Positions 1 through 7,100 of a stretch of DNA of 8,479 nucleotides are shown piece by piece. This DNA is from Bacteroidetes bacterium GWA2_31_9b (GTDB lineage Bacteria > Bacteroidota > Bacteroidia > Bacteroidales > UBA12077), in the NCBI GenBank assembly GCA_001769005.1, contig MENE01000031.1, positions 12,473 through 20,951 on the forward strand, written 5' to 3'. The first letter of the stretch is position 1; each line of letters opens with the position of its first letter. The notes beneath the pieces were generated by a model that worked only from the letters and a program-made list of their open reading frames with translations, was not told the DNA's origin and did no database searches. The position numbers and the translations under genes are program-made.

Positions 1-127
1 AAACAGTCTTGACATCAGGAGTAATTGATGCTCCTGTTAAATCGTATTTAATCTTACAACCTGCAAAGGAAATAATGACGAATACAAAAATTATTATTCG
101 TAAAATTTTATTTTTAATTAATATCAT
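1..127 (-). CDS. lptE: LptE-like LPS-assembly lipoprotein, N-terminal part (runs off the left edge)
   Basis: Only the first 42 residues are in the window; the gene continues beyond position 1. The start ATG is at 127-125. The protein opens with a short Lys/Arg-containing stretch and a hydrophobic segment (about residues 9-22), then the lipobox-like FAGC with Cys24 as the predicted lipidation site, so it should be a lipoprotein. The following YDLTGASITPDVKTV (residues 28-42) matches the opening of Bacteroidota LptE proteins, which usually read Y-F/L-TGASI-PDVKT. By family knowledge, LptE plugs the LptD barrel and helps insert LPS into the outer leaflet of the outer membrane. The start lies 14 bases inside the 3' end of the sigma-54 regulator gene, and AAGGA precedes it by two bases, so the two are probably one transcript and may be translationally coupled. 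The identification rests on the short N-terminus only. Confidence 0.75.
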   Translation of the reverse strand, partial: MILIKNKILRIIIFVFVIISFAGCKIKYDLTGASITPDVKTV

Positions 128-1340
128 ATTCCTTAATTTTTCTATAAAGTGTTCTTTCAGATATACCAAGCTCTTGGGCTGCATATTTCCTTTTTCCATT
201 GTGTCGTTCGAGTGCTTTTCGAATTAATTCTTTTTCTTTATCTTCAATTGATAACGATTCTTCAATAAATTCTTCAGTATCTTCAATATCAGTATTATCA
301 GCAGAATTAATTGTTTTAACTGATGTTGGCGAATTAATAATTGATGATGTTTTAGAGTTTATATTTCTTAACACATGATCTATATCATCACTATGTCTTG
401 TTTCTCCGCCCTTATCGATAATTTCATGAACCAACTTTTTAAGATTATTTAAATCGTTTTTCATATCGAAAAGTACCTTATATAAAATCTCCCGTTCTGA
501 CGAAAAAGTTTTTTCATCAACAAGATCATTTCTATACAATGCCGGTAGTTTATTTGGATAATAATCGGGCAAATATCTTTTTAAAATGTCTGCTGAAATA
601 ATTCTTTTTTCTTCGATTACCGATAACTGTTCTGTAATATTTTTTAACTGTCGAACGTTTCCCGGCCATTCATAATTATCGAGCATTTTTCGTGCTTCAT
701 CATCGAGACTAATCGGAGGCATTCGATATCGTTCGGCAAAATCGGTAGCGAATTTTCTAAAAAGTAAATAAACATCTTCTTTACGATCACGCAATGGAGG
801 CATTATAATCGGAACAGTATTTAACCTGTAATATAAATCTTCTCTGAATTTATTTTCTTCTATTGCTCGAATAAGGTTTATATTGGTTGCTGCAATAACG
901 CGAACATCAGTTTTCTGAATTTTTGATGATCCAACTCTCATAAACTCTCCAGACTCAAGTACACGAAGCAATCTTACTTGAGTAGATAATGGAAGTTCAG
1001 CTACTTCGTCGAGAAAAATTGTTCCTTTATCGGCTACTTCAAAATATCCTTGCCGGCTTTCGTGCGCACCGGTAAACGATCCTTTTTCGTGTCCAAAAAG
1101 TTCTGAATCTATTGTTCCTTCTGGTATAGCTCCACAGTTTACCGGTATATATTTTCCATGTTTCCGAGTACTGAAACTATGAATTATTTGAGGAAATGAT
1201 TCTTTTCCTGTACCACTTTCGCCTGTAATAAGAACAGATAAGTCGGTTGGAGAAACTTGTGCAGCAATATCTATTGCCCTATTTAACAGTTGCGAATTTC
1301 CAATAATACCAAATCGTTGTTTTATTTTTTGAAGTTCCAT
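114..1340 (-). CDS. Sigma-54-dependent transcriptional activator (AAA+ ATPase plus Fis-type HTH, no receiver domain)
   Basis: This 408-residue bacterial enhancer-binding protein should use ATP hydrolysis to remodel RNA polymerase holding sigma-54. The AAA+ domain begins almost at the N-terminus: Walker A GESGTGKE (40-47), the sigma-54-contacting loop as GSFTGA (87-92, instead of GAFTGA), Walker B TIFLDE (107-112), sensor I AATN (150-153), the arginine-finger region FREDLYYRL (165-173) and sensor II WPGNVRQL (225-232). A helical, possibly coiled-coil stretch follows (about 283-310), then a Ser/Thr-rich acidic linker (about 315-365) and a C-terminal Fis-type helix-turn-helix (about 381-405, AAQELGISERTLYRKI). 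There is no response-regulator, GAF or PAS domain before the ATPase. MELQKIKQRFG is the usual opening of this Bacteroidota subfamily, so the protein is full length. Its target promoters are unknown, and I found no clear -24/-12 element in the window. Confidence 0.93.
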   Translation of the reverse strand: MELQKIKQRFGIIGNSQLLNRAIDIAAQVSPTDLSVLITGESGTGKESFPQIIHSFSTRKHGKYIPVNCGAIPEGTIDSELFGHEKGSFTGAHESRQGYFEVADKGTIFLDEVAELPLSTQVRLLRVLESGEFMRVGSSKIQKTDVRVIAATNINLIRAIEENKFREDLYYRLNTVPIIMPPLRDRKEDVYLLFRKFATDFAERYRMPPISLDDEARKMLDNYEWPGNVRQLKNITEQLSVIEEKRIISADILKRYLPDYYPNKLPALYRNDLVDEKTFSSEREILYKVLFDMKNDLNNLKKLVHEIIDKGGETRHSDDIDHVLRNINSKTSSIINSPTSVKTINSADNTDIEDTEEFIEESLSIEDKEKELIRKALERHNGKRKYAAQELGISERTLYRKIKEYDIN

Positions 1341-1384
1341 TGTTCGAAAATATTTTCAGGATAAATCCCTTTTCTTAGATATGA

Positions 1385-1392
1385 CAAAATTA
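1385..1392 (-). promoter_or_regulatory. Candidate -7 promoter box for the sigma-54 regulator gene
   Basis: On the minus strand this reads TAATTTTG, an exact match to the Bacteroidota primary-sigma -7 consensus TAnnTTTG. It lies 44 bases upstream of the regulator's ATG. No TTTG -33 box is present at the expected spacing, and such boxes arise by chance in AT-rich DNA. Confidence 0.4.
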
Positions 1393-1407
1393 CAATTTAT
1401 AATTGTA
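1391..1407. promoter_or_regulatory. Perfect 7-bp inverted repeat next to the candidate promoter (possible operator)
   Basis: TACAATT-TAT-AATTGTA is a perfect inverted repeat with 7-base arms and a 3-base spacer. It overlaps the upstream edge of the candidate -7 box of the regulator gene by two bases. The position suits a repressor or autoregulatory site, but the arms are all A/T except for one C/G pair, so chance is a real alternative. Confidence 0.25.
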
Positions 1408-1478
1408 TATGCATAGAATTTAACAATTATTAAGAAAATTTATCTGTCATTAAGTCAGAAGAATATTTAACATGATCC

Positions 1479-1523
1479 GTAATTACTGTAGGATTTGTGA
1501 AGGTTGTATTACGTGTAATTACA
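1479..1523. repeat. Two GTAATTAC palindromes in the regulator/DUF4834 intergenic region
   Basis: The 8-base palindrome GTAATTAC occurs at 1479-1486 and again at 1515-1522. The second copy extends to the 10-base palindrome TGTAATTACA (1514-1523). The copies are 36 bases apart, between the stop of the DUF4834-like gene and the regulator's upstream region. Nothing else recognisable lies in 1408-1539. Confidence 0.25.
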
Positions 1524-1539
1524 ATTAGAAAATTAAAAT

Positions 1540-1779
1540 CTATTTAATTTCTTCATAATCAACATATTCGCCATCGTTTTTAGAAACTTTTTTGGTGCTT
1601 TGCTCAGTTTTCTCAATTATAACGTCGCCTTCTTTTGAATTCTGATGTTTATAAAACTCTTGCTGTTGATCGAATTGTTTTTGGATTTTTTTTAAATATC
1701 GTTTAAAAATAAATTGTGTTACAATTCGAAGTATATAAAGCACTAAAAAGAATATAAGAATAAACCGTAAGAATGCCAT
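1540..1779 (-). CDS. DUF4834-like small membrane protein
   Basis: This 79-residue protein has one N-terminal transmembrane segment (about residues 4-24, rich in Ile, Leu and Phe) followed by a basic stretch (KRYLKKIQKQ, about 26-35), so the N-terminus is probably outside and the tail cytoplasmic. A Gln-rich, probably helical segment follows (about 33-45), then a charged tail ending in GEYVDYEEIK (70-79). The combination of single membrane helix, Gln-rich middle and terminal GEYVD-EE is the pattern I associate with the Bacteroidota family DUF4834, whose function is unknown. It stands alone: the regulator starts 200 bases downstream and trpS is divergent on the other side. The family assignment is from recognition of the pattern, not from a search. 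Confidence 0.7.
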   Translation of the reverse strand: MAFLRFILIFFLVLYILRIVTQFIFKRYLKKIQKQFDQQQEFYKHQNSKEGDVIIEKTEQSTKKVSKNDGEYVDYEEIK

Positions 1780-1805
1780 AATTTAATTTTCAACTTGTTA
1801 AAGAG

Positions 1806-1813
1806 CAAAATTA
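1806..1813 (-). promoter_or_regulatory. Candidate -7 promoter box for the DUF4834-like gene
   Basis: The minus strand reads TAATTTTG, an exact TAnnTTTG match and identical to the box proposed for the sigma-54 regulator. It lies 26 bases upstream of the ATG, which implies a short leader. No -33 TTTG box is seen. Confidence 0.4.
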
Positions 1814-1942
1814 AGTTTTCATTTACACATAAGAATAATAAATTCGTAATTTTTTTATTACTGATATCATCCATTTCATTAATATATTTGAGTATGAATT
1901 ATAAAAGAGGATTCATCATCAATAATATTAAATAACATTTTA

Positions 1943-1950
1943 TACTTTTG
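1943..1950 (+). promoter_or_regulatory. Candidate -7 promoter box for trpS
   Basis: TACTTTTG matches TAnnTTTG exactly and lies 31 bases upstream of the trpS ATG. Transcription would begin near 1956, giving a leader of about 25 bases, too short for a T-box-like element. No clear -33 TTTG is present at 19-21 bases upstream. Confidence 0.5.
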
Positions 1951-1981
1951 CAGTTGGAAAATGAATAATTAGGTAAACATT

Positions 1982-2971
1982 ATGGATATAGTTTTAAGCG
2001 GAATTCGTCCAACAGGTAAGCTGCATTTGGGCAACTATTTTGGTGCAATGAAAAACTTTTTGAAGATGCAATACGAGAATAAATGTTACTTCTTTATTGC
2101 TGATTATCACTCATTAACAACACACCCAACTCCAGCAGATTTACACGGAAGTGTAAAACAGGTATTAGCTGAATATCTTGCATGTGGACTTGATCCAGAG
2201 ATTGCAACTCTTTATATTCAGAGTGATGTTCCTGAGATTCCTGAACTATATTTACTATTAAACATGAATGCATACAAGGGAGAGCTTGAACGATGCACAT
2301 CATTTAAAGATACCATTCGCAAGCAACCCGAAAATGTAAATGCAGGACTGCTTACATACCCAACACTTATGGCTGCTGACATTCTAATTCATCGTTCACA
2401 TAAAGTACCTGTTGGTAAAGATCAGGAACAACATTTAGAGATGACCCGTACATTTGCCAATCGTTTCAATAGAATGTATAATGTAGACTATTTTCCGGAA
2501 CCCGTTGCATATAATTTTGGTGAAAAATTAGTTAAGATTCCCGGATTAGACGGAACAGGGAAGATGGGGAAATCGGAAGGTAATGGTGTTTTTTTAGCTG
2601 ATGATCCTGAAACTATTCGTAAAAAGGTGATGAAAGCAGTTAGCGATAGCGGGCCAACTGTTCCAAATCAGCCAAAACCAGAAGCAATAGAGAATCTATT
2701 TACAATAATGAAGGTTGTATCAACACCCGACACACTTGCTTTTTTCGATGATAAGTACAATACCTGCCTGATTCGTTATGGTGATATGAAGAAACAACTT
2801 GCTGAAGATATAATTAAAGTTACAACCCCTGTTCGCGAGAAAATAGAAGGTTACCTTGCTGATAATGAATATCTCCGTAAAGTAGCTAAGTTAGGAGCTG
2901 AGAAAGCCCGCGAAAGTGCATCAAAAACAATTAAAGAAGTTCGGGAAATTATAGGGTTTAAACCTTTTTAA
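1982..2971 (+). CDS. trpS: Tryptophanyl-tRNA synthetase
   Basis: This 329-residue class I aminoacyl-tRNA synthetase charges tRNA-Trp with tryptophan in the cytoplasm. The HIGH-type motif is HLGN (15-18) within TGKLHLGNYFGA (11-22). The tryptophan/ATP pocket region AADIL (131-135) and VPVGKDQEQHLE (142-153) follow, and the KMSKS-type loop is KMGKS (194-198) within GLDGTGKMGKSEGN. KMGKS is a normal TrpRS variant. The helical C-terminal part (about 230-329) is the anticodon-binding region. The length is normal for bacterial TrpRS, with no frameshift or missing motif. The ATG at 1982 is supported because MDIVLSGIRPTG is the usual opening and an in-frame TAG at 1970 blocks any longer start. It is transcribed alone, divergent from the DUF4834-like gene and convergent with kdsB. 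Confidence 0.97.
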   Translation: MDIVLSGIRPTGKLHLGNYFGAMKNFLKMQYENKCYFFIADYHSLTTHPTPADLHGSVKQVLAEYLACGLDPEIATLYIQSDVPEIPELYLLLNMNAYKGELERCTSFKDTIRKQPENVNAGLLTYPTLMAADILIHRSHKVPVGKDQEQHLEMTRTFANRFNRMYNVDYFPEPVAYNFGEKLVKIPGLDGTGKMGKSEGNGVFLADDPETIRKKVMKAVSDSGPTVPNQPKPEAIENLFTIMKVVSTPDTLAFFDDKYNTCLIRYGDMKKQLAEDIIKVTTPVREKIEGYLADNEYLRKVAKLGAEKARESASKTIKEVREIIGFKPF

Positions 2972-3001
2972 ATTATTTTATTGATTGGTTTTTTAATCCC
3001 A

Positions 3002-3026
3002 AATTTGTCAAGAGAAATGACAAATT
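3002..3026. repeat. 9-bp stem hairpin downstream of trpS
   Basis: AATTTGTCA and TGACAAATT form a perfect 9-bp stem with the 7-base loop AGAGAAA. It begins 30 bases after the trpS stop. No T-tract follows on the plus strand, so it is not a classical intrinsic terminator by itself. Confidence 0.5.
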
Positions 3027-3037
3027 AACTCAAAGAG

Positions 3038-3071
3038 CCGACGAAAACATTGACATTTAATGTTTTGTCGG
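3038..3071. terminator. Strong hairpin between convergent trpS and kdsB (possible bidirectional terminator)
   Basis: The left arm CCGACgAAAACATT (3038-3051) pairs with AATGTTTTGTCGG (3059-3071): 13 base pairs, one bulged G and a 7-base loop. Its location between two converging genes suits a two-way terminator or 3'-end stabiliser. Neither strand has a clean T-tract right after the stem, so termination is inferred from position only. Confidence 0.4.
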
Positions 3072-3155
3072 GATTAACCCAGACATTGATTTTAACGGAT
3101 TTTTTAACCCGAATTTAAAGTTCTTGTTTTTATAAATAAGTCAAAATCAATTGTC

Positions 3156-3178
3156 TGCCTGAAAGGCAAAAAAGCCTA
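3156..3178 (-). other. Small overlapping stem-loops at the kdsB stop codon
   Basis: TGCCT-GAA-AGGCA (3156-3168) is a 5-bp stem-loop. On the minus strand, AGGC-TTTTTT-GCCT beginning at the kdsB stop codon (TAG, 3178-3176) offers an alternative pairing. They might form the 3' end of the kdsB message, but the stems are short. Confidence 0.25.
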
Positions 3179-3925
3179 ATGACTTTTTTGGGTTAATGCC
3201 TTTTTTAAATCTTCGGGAGTATCAATACCGAAACTATCGAATTTTGTAATTGCTAAATAGATTACATATCCATTTTCAATCCATCGGTTTTGTTCAAGCG
3301 ACTCGGCCAGTTCTAATGGTGATTGTTCCAGTTCAGTAAGTTCCTGCAAGGCTTTTACTTTGTATGCATACATTCCAATATGTTTGTAAAAGGAATGCTT
3401 TAAATGCCACTTTTCTTTTTCTGTATTTCTTATATATGGAATAGGTGATCGACTGAAATAAATAGCTTGCATTTTCTTATTAAAAATAACCTTAGGTTTA
3501 TTTACATCAAAAACATCTTCGTTATTTTCAATTTTTTTTACCAGGCTGGCTATTTTAGTCAGCGGATTATCAAAACAAGATATCAGTTCTTTTATTTGTG
3601 CTGGTTGAATAAACGGTTCATCGCCCTGAATATTAATAATAACATCGAACCGTTCTGAATGCAACTTATGAATTAAATCAATGGCTTCGGCCAATCGATC
3701 GGTACCACTTTGGTGTTTATCTGAAGTAATAACTACTTTTCCTCCAAACGCTTTAACATGATCTGAAATTCTTGAATCGTCGGTAGCAATATAAACATGT
3801 TCAAGAGCTTTGCTTGCTTGCTCGTAAACACGTTGAATCATTGATTTACCATTAATATCGGCTAAAGGTTTTCCGGGAAAACGAGTAGATGCAAAGCGGG
3901 CAGGAATAATTCCAATATAATTCAT
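3176..3925 (-). CDS. kdsB: 3-deoxy-manno-octulosonate (Kdo) cytidylyltransferase
   Basis: This 249-residue enzyme transfers CMP from CTP to Kdo, making CMP-Kdo, the activated sugar that links lipid A to the LPS core. The nucleotide-binding signature IPARFASTRFPGKPL (7-21) comes first. Then come TSDKHQSGTDRLAEA (67-81), the metal/CTP-binding NIQGDEPFI (98-106), SRSPIPY (158-164), HIGMYAY (182-188) and the C-terminal SPLELAESLEQNRWIENG (202-219) and GIDTPEDL (233-240). All family landmarks are present and the length is normal. It reads in the same direction as the large barrel-protein gene upstream, but 206 bases with a hairpin array separate them, so co-transcription is uncertain. Together with lptE it implies a Kdo-containing LPS. 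Confidence 0.96.
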   Translation of the reverse strand: MNYIGIIPARFASTRFPGKPLADINGKSMIQRVYEQASKALEHVYIATDDSRISDHVKAFGGKVVITSDKHQSGTDRLAEAIDLIHKLHSERFDVIINIQGDEPFIQPAQIKELISCFDNPLTKIASLVKKIENNEDVFDVNKPKVIFNKKMQAIYFSRSPIPYIRNTEKEKWHLKHSFYKHIGMYAYKVKALQELTELEQSPLELAESLEQNRWIENGYVIYLAITKFDSFGIDTPEDLKKALTQKSH

Positions 3926-3981
3926 ATTTAATAATTTTACTCTTTTATACTTTTTTAGCTTAAGTGACTGACAAAAGTGAT

Positions 3982-4092
3982 AGGACTAAAGTCCTTCAAT
4001 AACTTACGTTTTGCAACCCCAGCCTTCCTGCTTGCCAGCAGGCAAGAAGGCTGGGGTTAGTCAAACTCACAAACAGATTGGGCTTTAGCCCA
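3982..4092. repeat. Ordered three-hairpin palindromic element (REP/REPIN-like)
   Basis: Three hairpins are arranged almost symmetrically. The first is AGGACT-AA-AGTCCT (3982-3995). The central hairpin has an outer stem AACCCCAGCCTT (4015-4026) with AAGGCTGGGGTT (4047-4058), an unpaired CCTG (4027-4030) and an inner stem CTTGCC/GGCAAG around an AGCA loop. The third is TGGGCT-TT-AGCCCA (4079-4092). The two outer hairpins share the core GG-R-CT-WW-AG-Y-CC with compensating changes at both arms. The G+C content of the central hairpin stands well above its surroundings. It lies between kdsB and the barrel-protein gene, has no coding capacity and no T-tract after the stems. I read it as a dispersed intergenic repeat; a processing or stabilising role is an alternative. 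Confidence 0.7.
4027..4046. repeat. CCTGCTTGC-type core shared with the element at 8221
   Basis: CCTGCTTGCCAGCAGGCAAG here matches the segment at 8221-8239 except for one missing C in the latter. Both versions can fold in two mutually exclusive ways: CCTGCT with AGCAGG, or CTTGC(C) with (G)GCAAG. Confidence 0.75.
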
Positions 4093-4131
4093 TTATTAAA
4101 TTATTAACTCGGACACTAATGCTTTTTTATA

Positions 4132-7100
4132 CTAAAATCCTCCACCACTAATAATAAACCCTGTAGAAAAAGGTACATTCTCAAGCTGAAGGGGTTTTGC
4201 AATATATGGTTCTAATACCATGTAACCAAATAGGTTTATGCGTAATGATGCACCCACACTATAAACCGGTGTATGATAATTTGGATTAGGATTCCAATAA
4301 TAGCGAATATCACTATTATCAAGCCAAGGAAATTTATCATGCTCCCAAGACACTCCACCATCCATAAATAAAACAATATCTGTATATAAAAAACCTGATT
4401 TTATTAATGCAAATCGTTTGGGCCCGGTAAATGGAAATCGGATTTCAGCATTCATAACAATTATTTTACTACCAGCTAAACTATTTATATCTAGCCTGTT
4501 TTCAACATCACTTTCGTACGATTTACTAAACGCATCAAAATTATAACCTCTAACAAGGTAATCGTTACCAAGAAATATAGGATACTGAAGGTTGTTATCT
4601 TGCCCATATCTACCATAGTGCATTGCTCTGAATGCAAAGCCAAAAGGTTTTAGGTAATAATATTTTCTGAAATCGAACGAAAGATTTGTAAGTGTTACAG
4701 CATCTATCATTTGTCCCACTTGAAATCTGTATCGGTATCCATCCATTGGAGATGTTAATCCAAAATTGGAATCATCACCAACAAAAGCTAAGTATGCACT
4801 ACTAATATTATACCCATCGGGAGCATCTACATTTTCTTTATTTGAATTATACGGAATACTACCTTGGTAATAATAATTTATACTATCAATTCTAAAACTA
4901 TAACGACTCCAAGTGAGGCCTCCTTCTAATCGTAATTTTGAAGTTATTGGATATTGTGAAAAAACTGAAAGATTTTCTTCGAATACCCTAACAAGTTTAT
5001 ATATCTGAGCCCAATATGGACTTACTAATTCTTTACTTGCTTCCCAATACATGTACCTATAAGGAAAATGATAAAATGAAGCTCCCCAGAACAACCTGTT
5101 TTTCATATTTAAATAAGCCAGTTGTCCACCAAAATCATATACCTCTCCATTAATTTGTAACATGGCATATATTTGATGATATTTCATCATATCGCTAAAA
5201 AGTGCACTTACACCACCAGAAGCAAATGTACCATAAGAACTATAACCCACTCCAACACCTGTAGATCCTATATATTCAAGTTCAAATTTTGATTTATAGT
5301 CATTAACAGCAAACGAATCTTTGGGTTGTGATGGATGAACATTTAAATTATTTTCAACAATATTTATTATCCTGGTTTTTCCGGGAGGCAAATATTCTGC
5401 ATTAAAGTTTGTTACCCGTGGATCAGCTTCAATATTTAAAAAATCAGCAGCATTTGCTTTATAAATTACATACTTATCGTTCGAATACAAAGAATAAACT
5501 ATTTGACCTGACTTTTGTGATACGCTATATGCAGGAGCTAAATCAGTAATTCCGGTAATTCCTGTAGCAAATTTAGTGAGCTTAAAAAATTCACCGTTAT
5601 GTAAATGATATCGATATAAATTTCTAAATCCATCGGCATTTGAAAGAAAATACATGGATGAATCACTAGGTGAATATTGAGGGCTATATATATTAGCGCC
5701 ACTGAAGAAATTATAAACCAATACCTGACCTGTATTCATTTTATAAATACACAAATGATATGTTCCATAAATATGTTTACTTAAATCGGTATCGCTTCCA
5801 CGATCAGAAATAAATGCAATATCATTTCCATCTGAAGACCACGATGGTTGAAGATCGGAATAAAAATCATTTGTAAGTTGTGTAGTTTCTTCTGTTTCTA
5901 AATTGTATAAATACAAATCACTTTTCCCATTTACTAAACCAGTAAAAAGAATAGAATTTCCATCGGGCGACCAATCCGGATTAGATATATAATCTATATC
6001 TTTTATTCGAATTTCTTTTTCGGTACTAATTTTCTTTTTATCTATTCCTACAATTAACAATTCATTTGTACCTTCAACAAAAGTTGTAAACACATATTTT
6101 TTTCCGTCGGGCGACCACGAACCGGCATCTTCAATATAATTAAAATCATCAATATGTGTTTTTTTAACTGTTGAAGTTAGCTTCGAGATAATTTTTTTAG
6201 TTTCTGTATCAGCTAATAAAATATCAATATTAATTACATCTTTATTCGATAGAAAAATAATATACTTCCCATCGGGACTTATTACAGGAGATAAATTAAT
6301 TTCTCCGGCATTTTTGTCGTTATACATAAGTTCTCCGATAGGAGCAATTGTGTCGGATAAAAACTCTGAATATTGAGACTTTACAGCATTTTGCCATAGA
6401 GTTGAAAGACTATCAGTATCAATATGAAAAAACTTTTTTGTTGAATATTCTAACCCATATTTTAAGGTTGAAAAAAAATAGGGTTGAATAATATCATCAC
6501 CCCAAACACCTGAAATATACGCCATAAATGCATGTCCATAACGATACGGGAAATACTTATACATATTTCTTGTCATTTCTTTTAAGGTTGGAACATCGTT
6601 GTGAATAACTGCATCACGCATCCACATTGCAGTTCTGTTATCGGATGGACCAATAGATAAAAACTCAGCAGTACCTTCAATTAACCAAAGAGGTGTATTA
6701 TTTAACGACTGAAAAGAAAGACTATCGTTATTACGAACAGTATTATATTGAAAAACATGAACCATTTCGTGACCCAAAACATGATCGGTTTCTTTGTTTG
6801 AGGCCATAACCGGAATTACAACCCTACTTCTTAAACCTTCGGTAACTCCACCTGTACCAACTCCTATAAGTCCGGAAATAATTGTTGTTTGTTTAAAATC
6901 TGTTGAATTATTATAAAGTATTATAGGGCTTTGAACTAATGTATCCCCATAAATAGCTTTATGTCTCAGATACCACCTTTCTGCCAATTGTCCAATAGAA
7001 TAAATTGCAGAATCATTTTCTAAATAATTGTAAATTTCGAAATGAGGAGTTTTATAAACATCGAAATTAAAACGATCGTACATAACTTTGTTCTGTCCAA

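Larger units (their letters stand above)
2985..3116. repeat. Near-repeat of a T-tract/CCC motif flanking the trpS-kdsB hairpins
   Basis: The segment GG-TTTTTTAATCCCAAATTT (2987-3006) recurs imperfectly as GGATTTTTTAACCCGAATTT (3097-3116), with a related GGGATTAACCC at 3070-3080. The first copy's TTAATCCC (2993-3000) is also the exact reverse complement of GGGATTAA (3070-3077), so the two hairpins in between could be closed by an outer stem. Confidence 0.4.

Noticed and set aside
9..227. Plus-strand open frame of 72 codons
   Set aside because: It lies antisense to lptE and the 3' end of the sigma-54 regulator and shows no recognisable protein features.
1961..1972. Three-codon upstream frame ATG AAT AAT TAG in the trpS leader
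   Set aside because: It falls within the predicted leader but has no Trp codon and no attenuator-like hairpins, so a regulatory leader peptide is not supported.
2094..2303. Minus-strand open frame inside trpS
   Set aside because: It lies wholly antisense to a clear trpS gene with intact motifs; its residue composition looks like a shadow frame.
2561..2575. KMGKS in place of KMSKS in TrpRS
   Set aside because: KMGKS is a common normal form of this loop in tryptophanyl-tRNA synthetases and is not a defect.
3467..3658. Plus-strand open frame inside kdsB
   Set aside because: It is antisense to kdsB, with a composition dominated by Ile, Phe and Asn as expected from the opposite strand of AT-rich coding DNA.
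3982..4092. Intrinsic terminator for the barrel-protein gene
   Set aside because: The stems are strong but none is followed by a T-tract on the minus strand, and the three-hairpin layout fits a dispersed repeat better.
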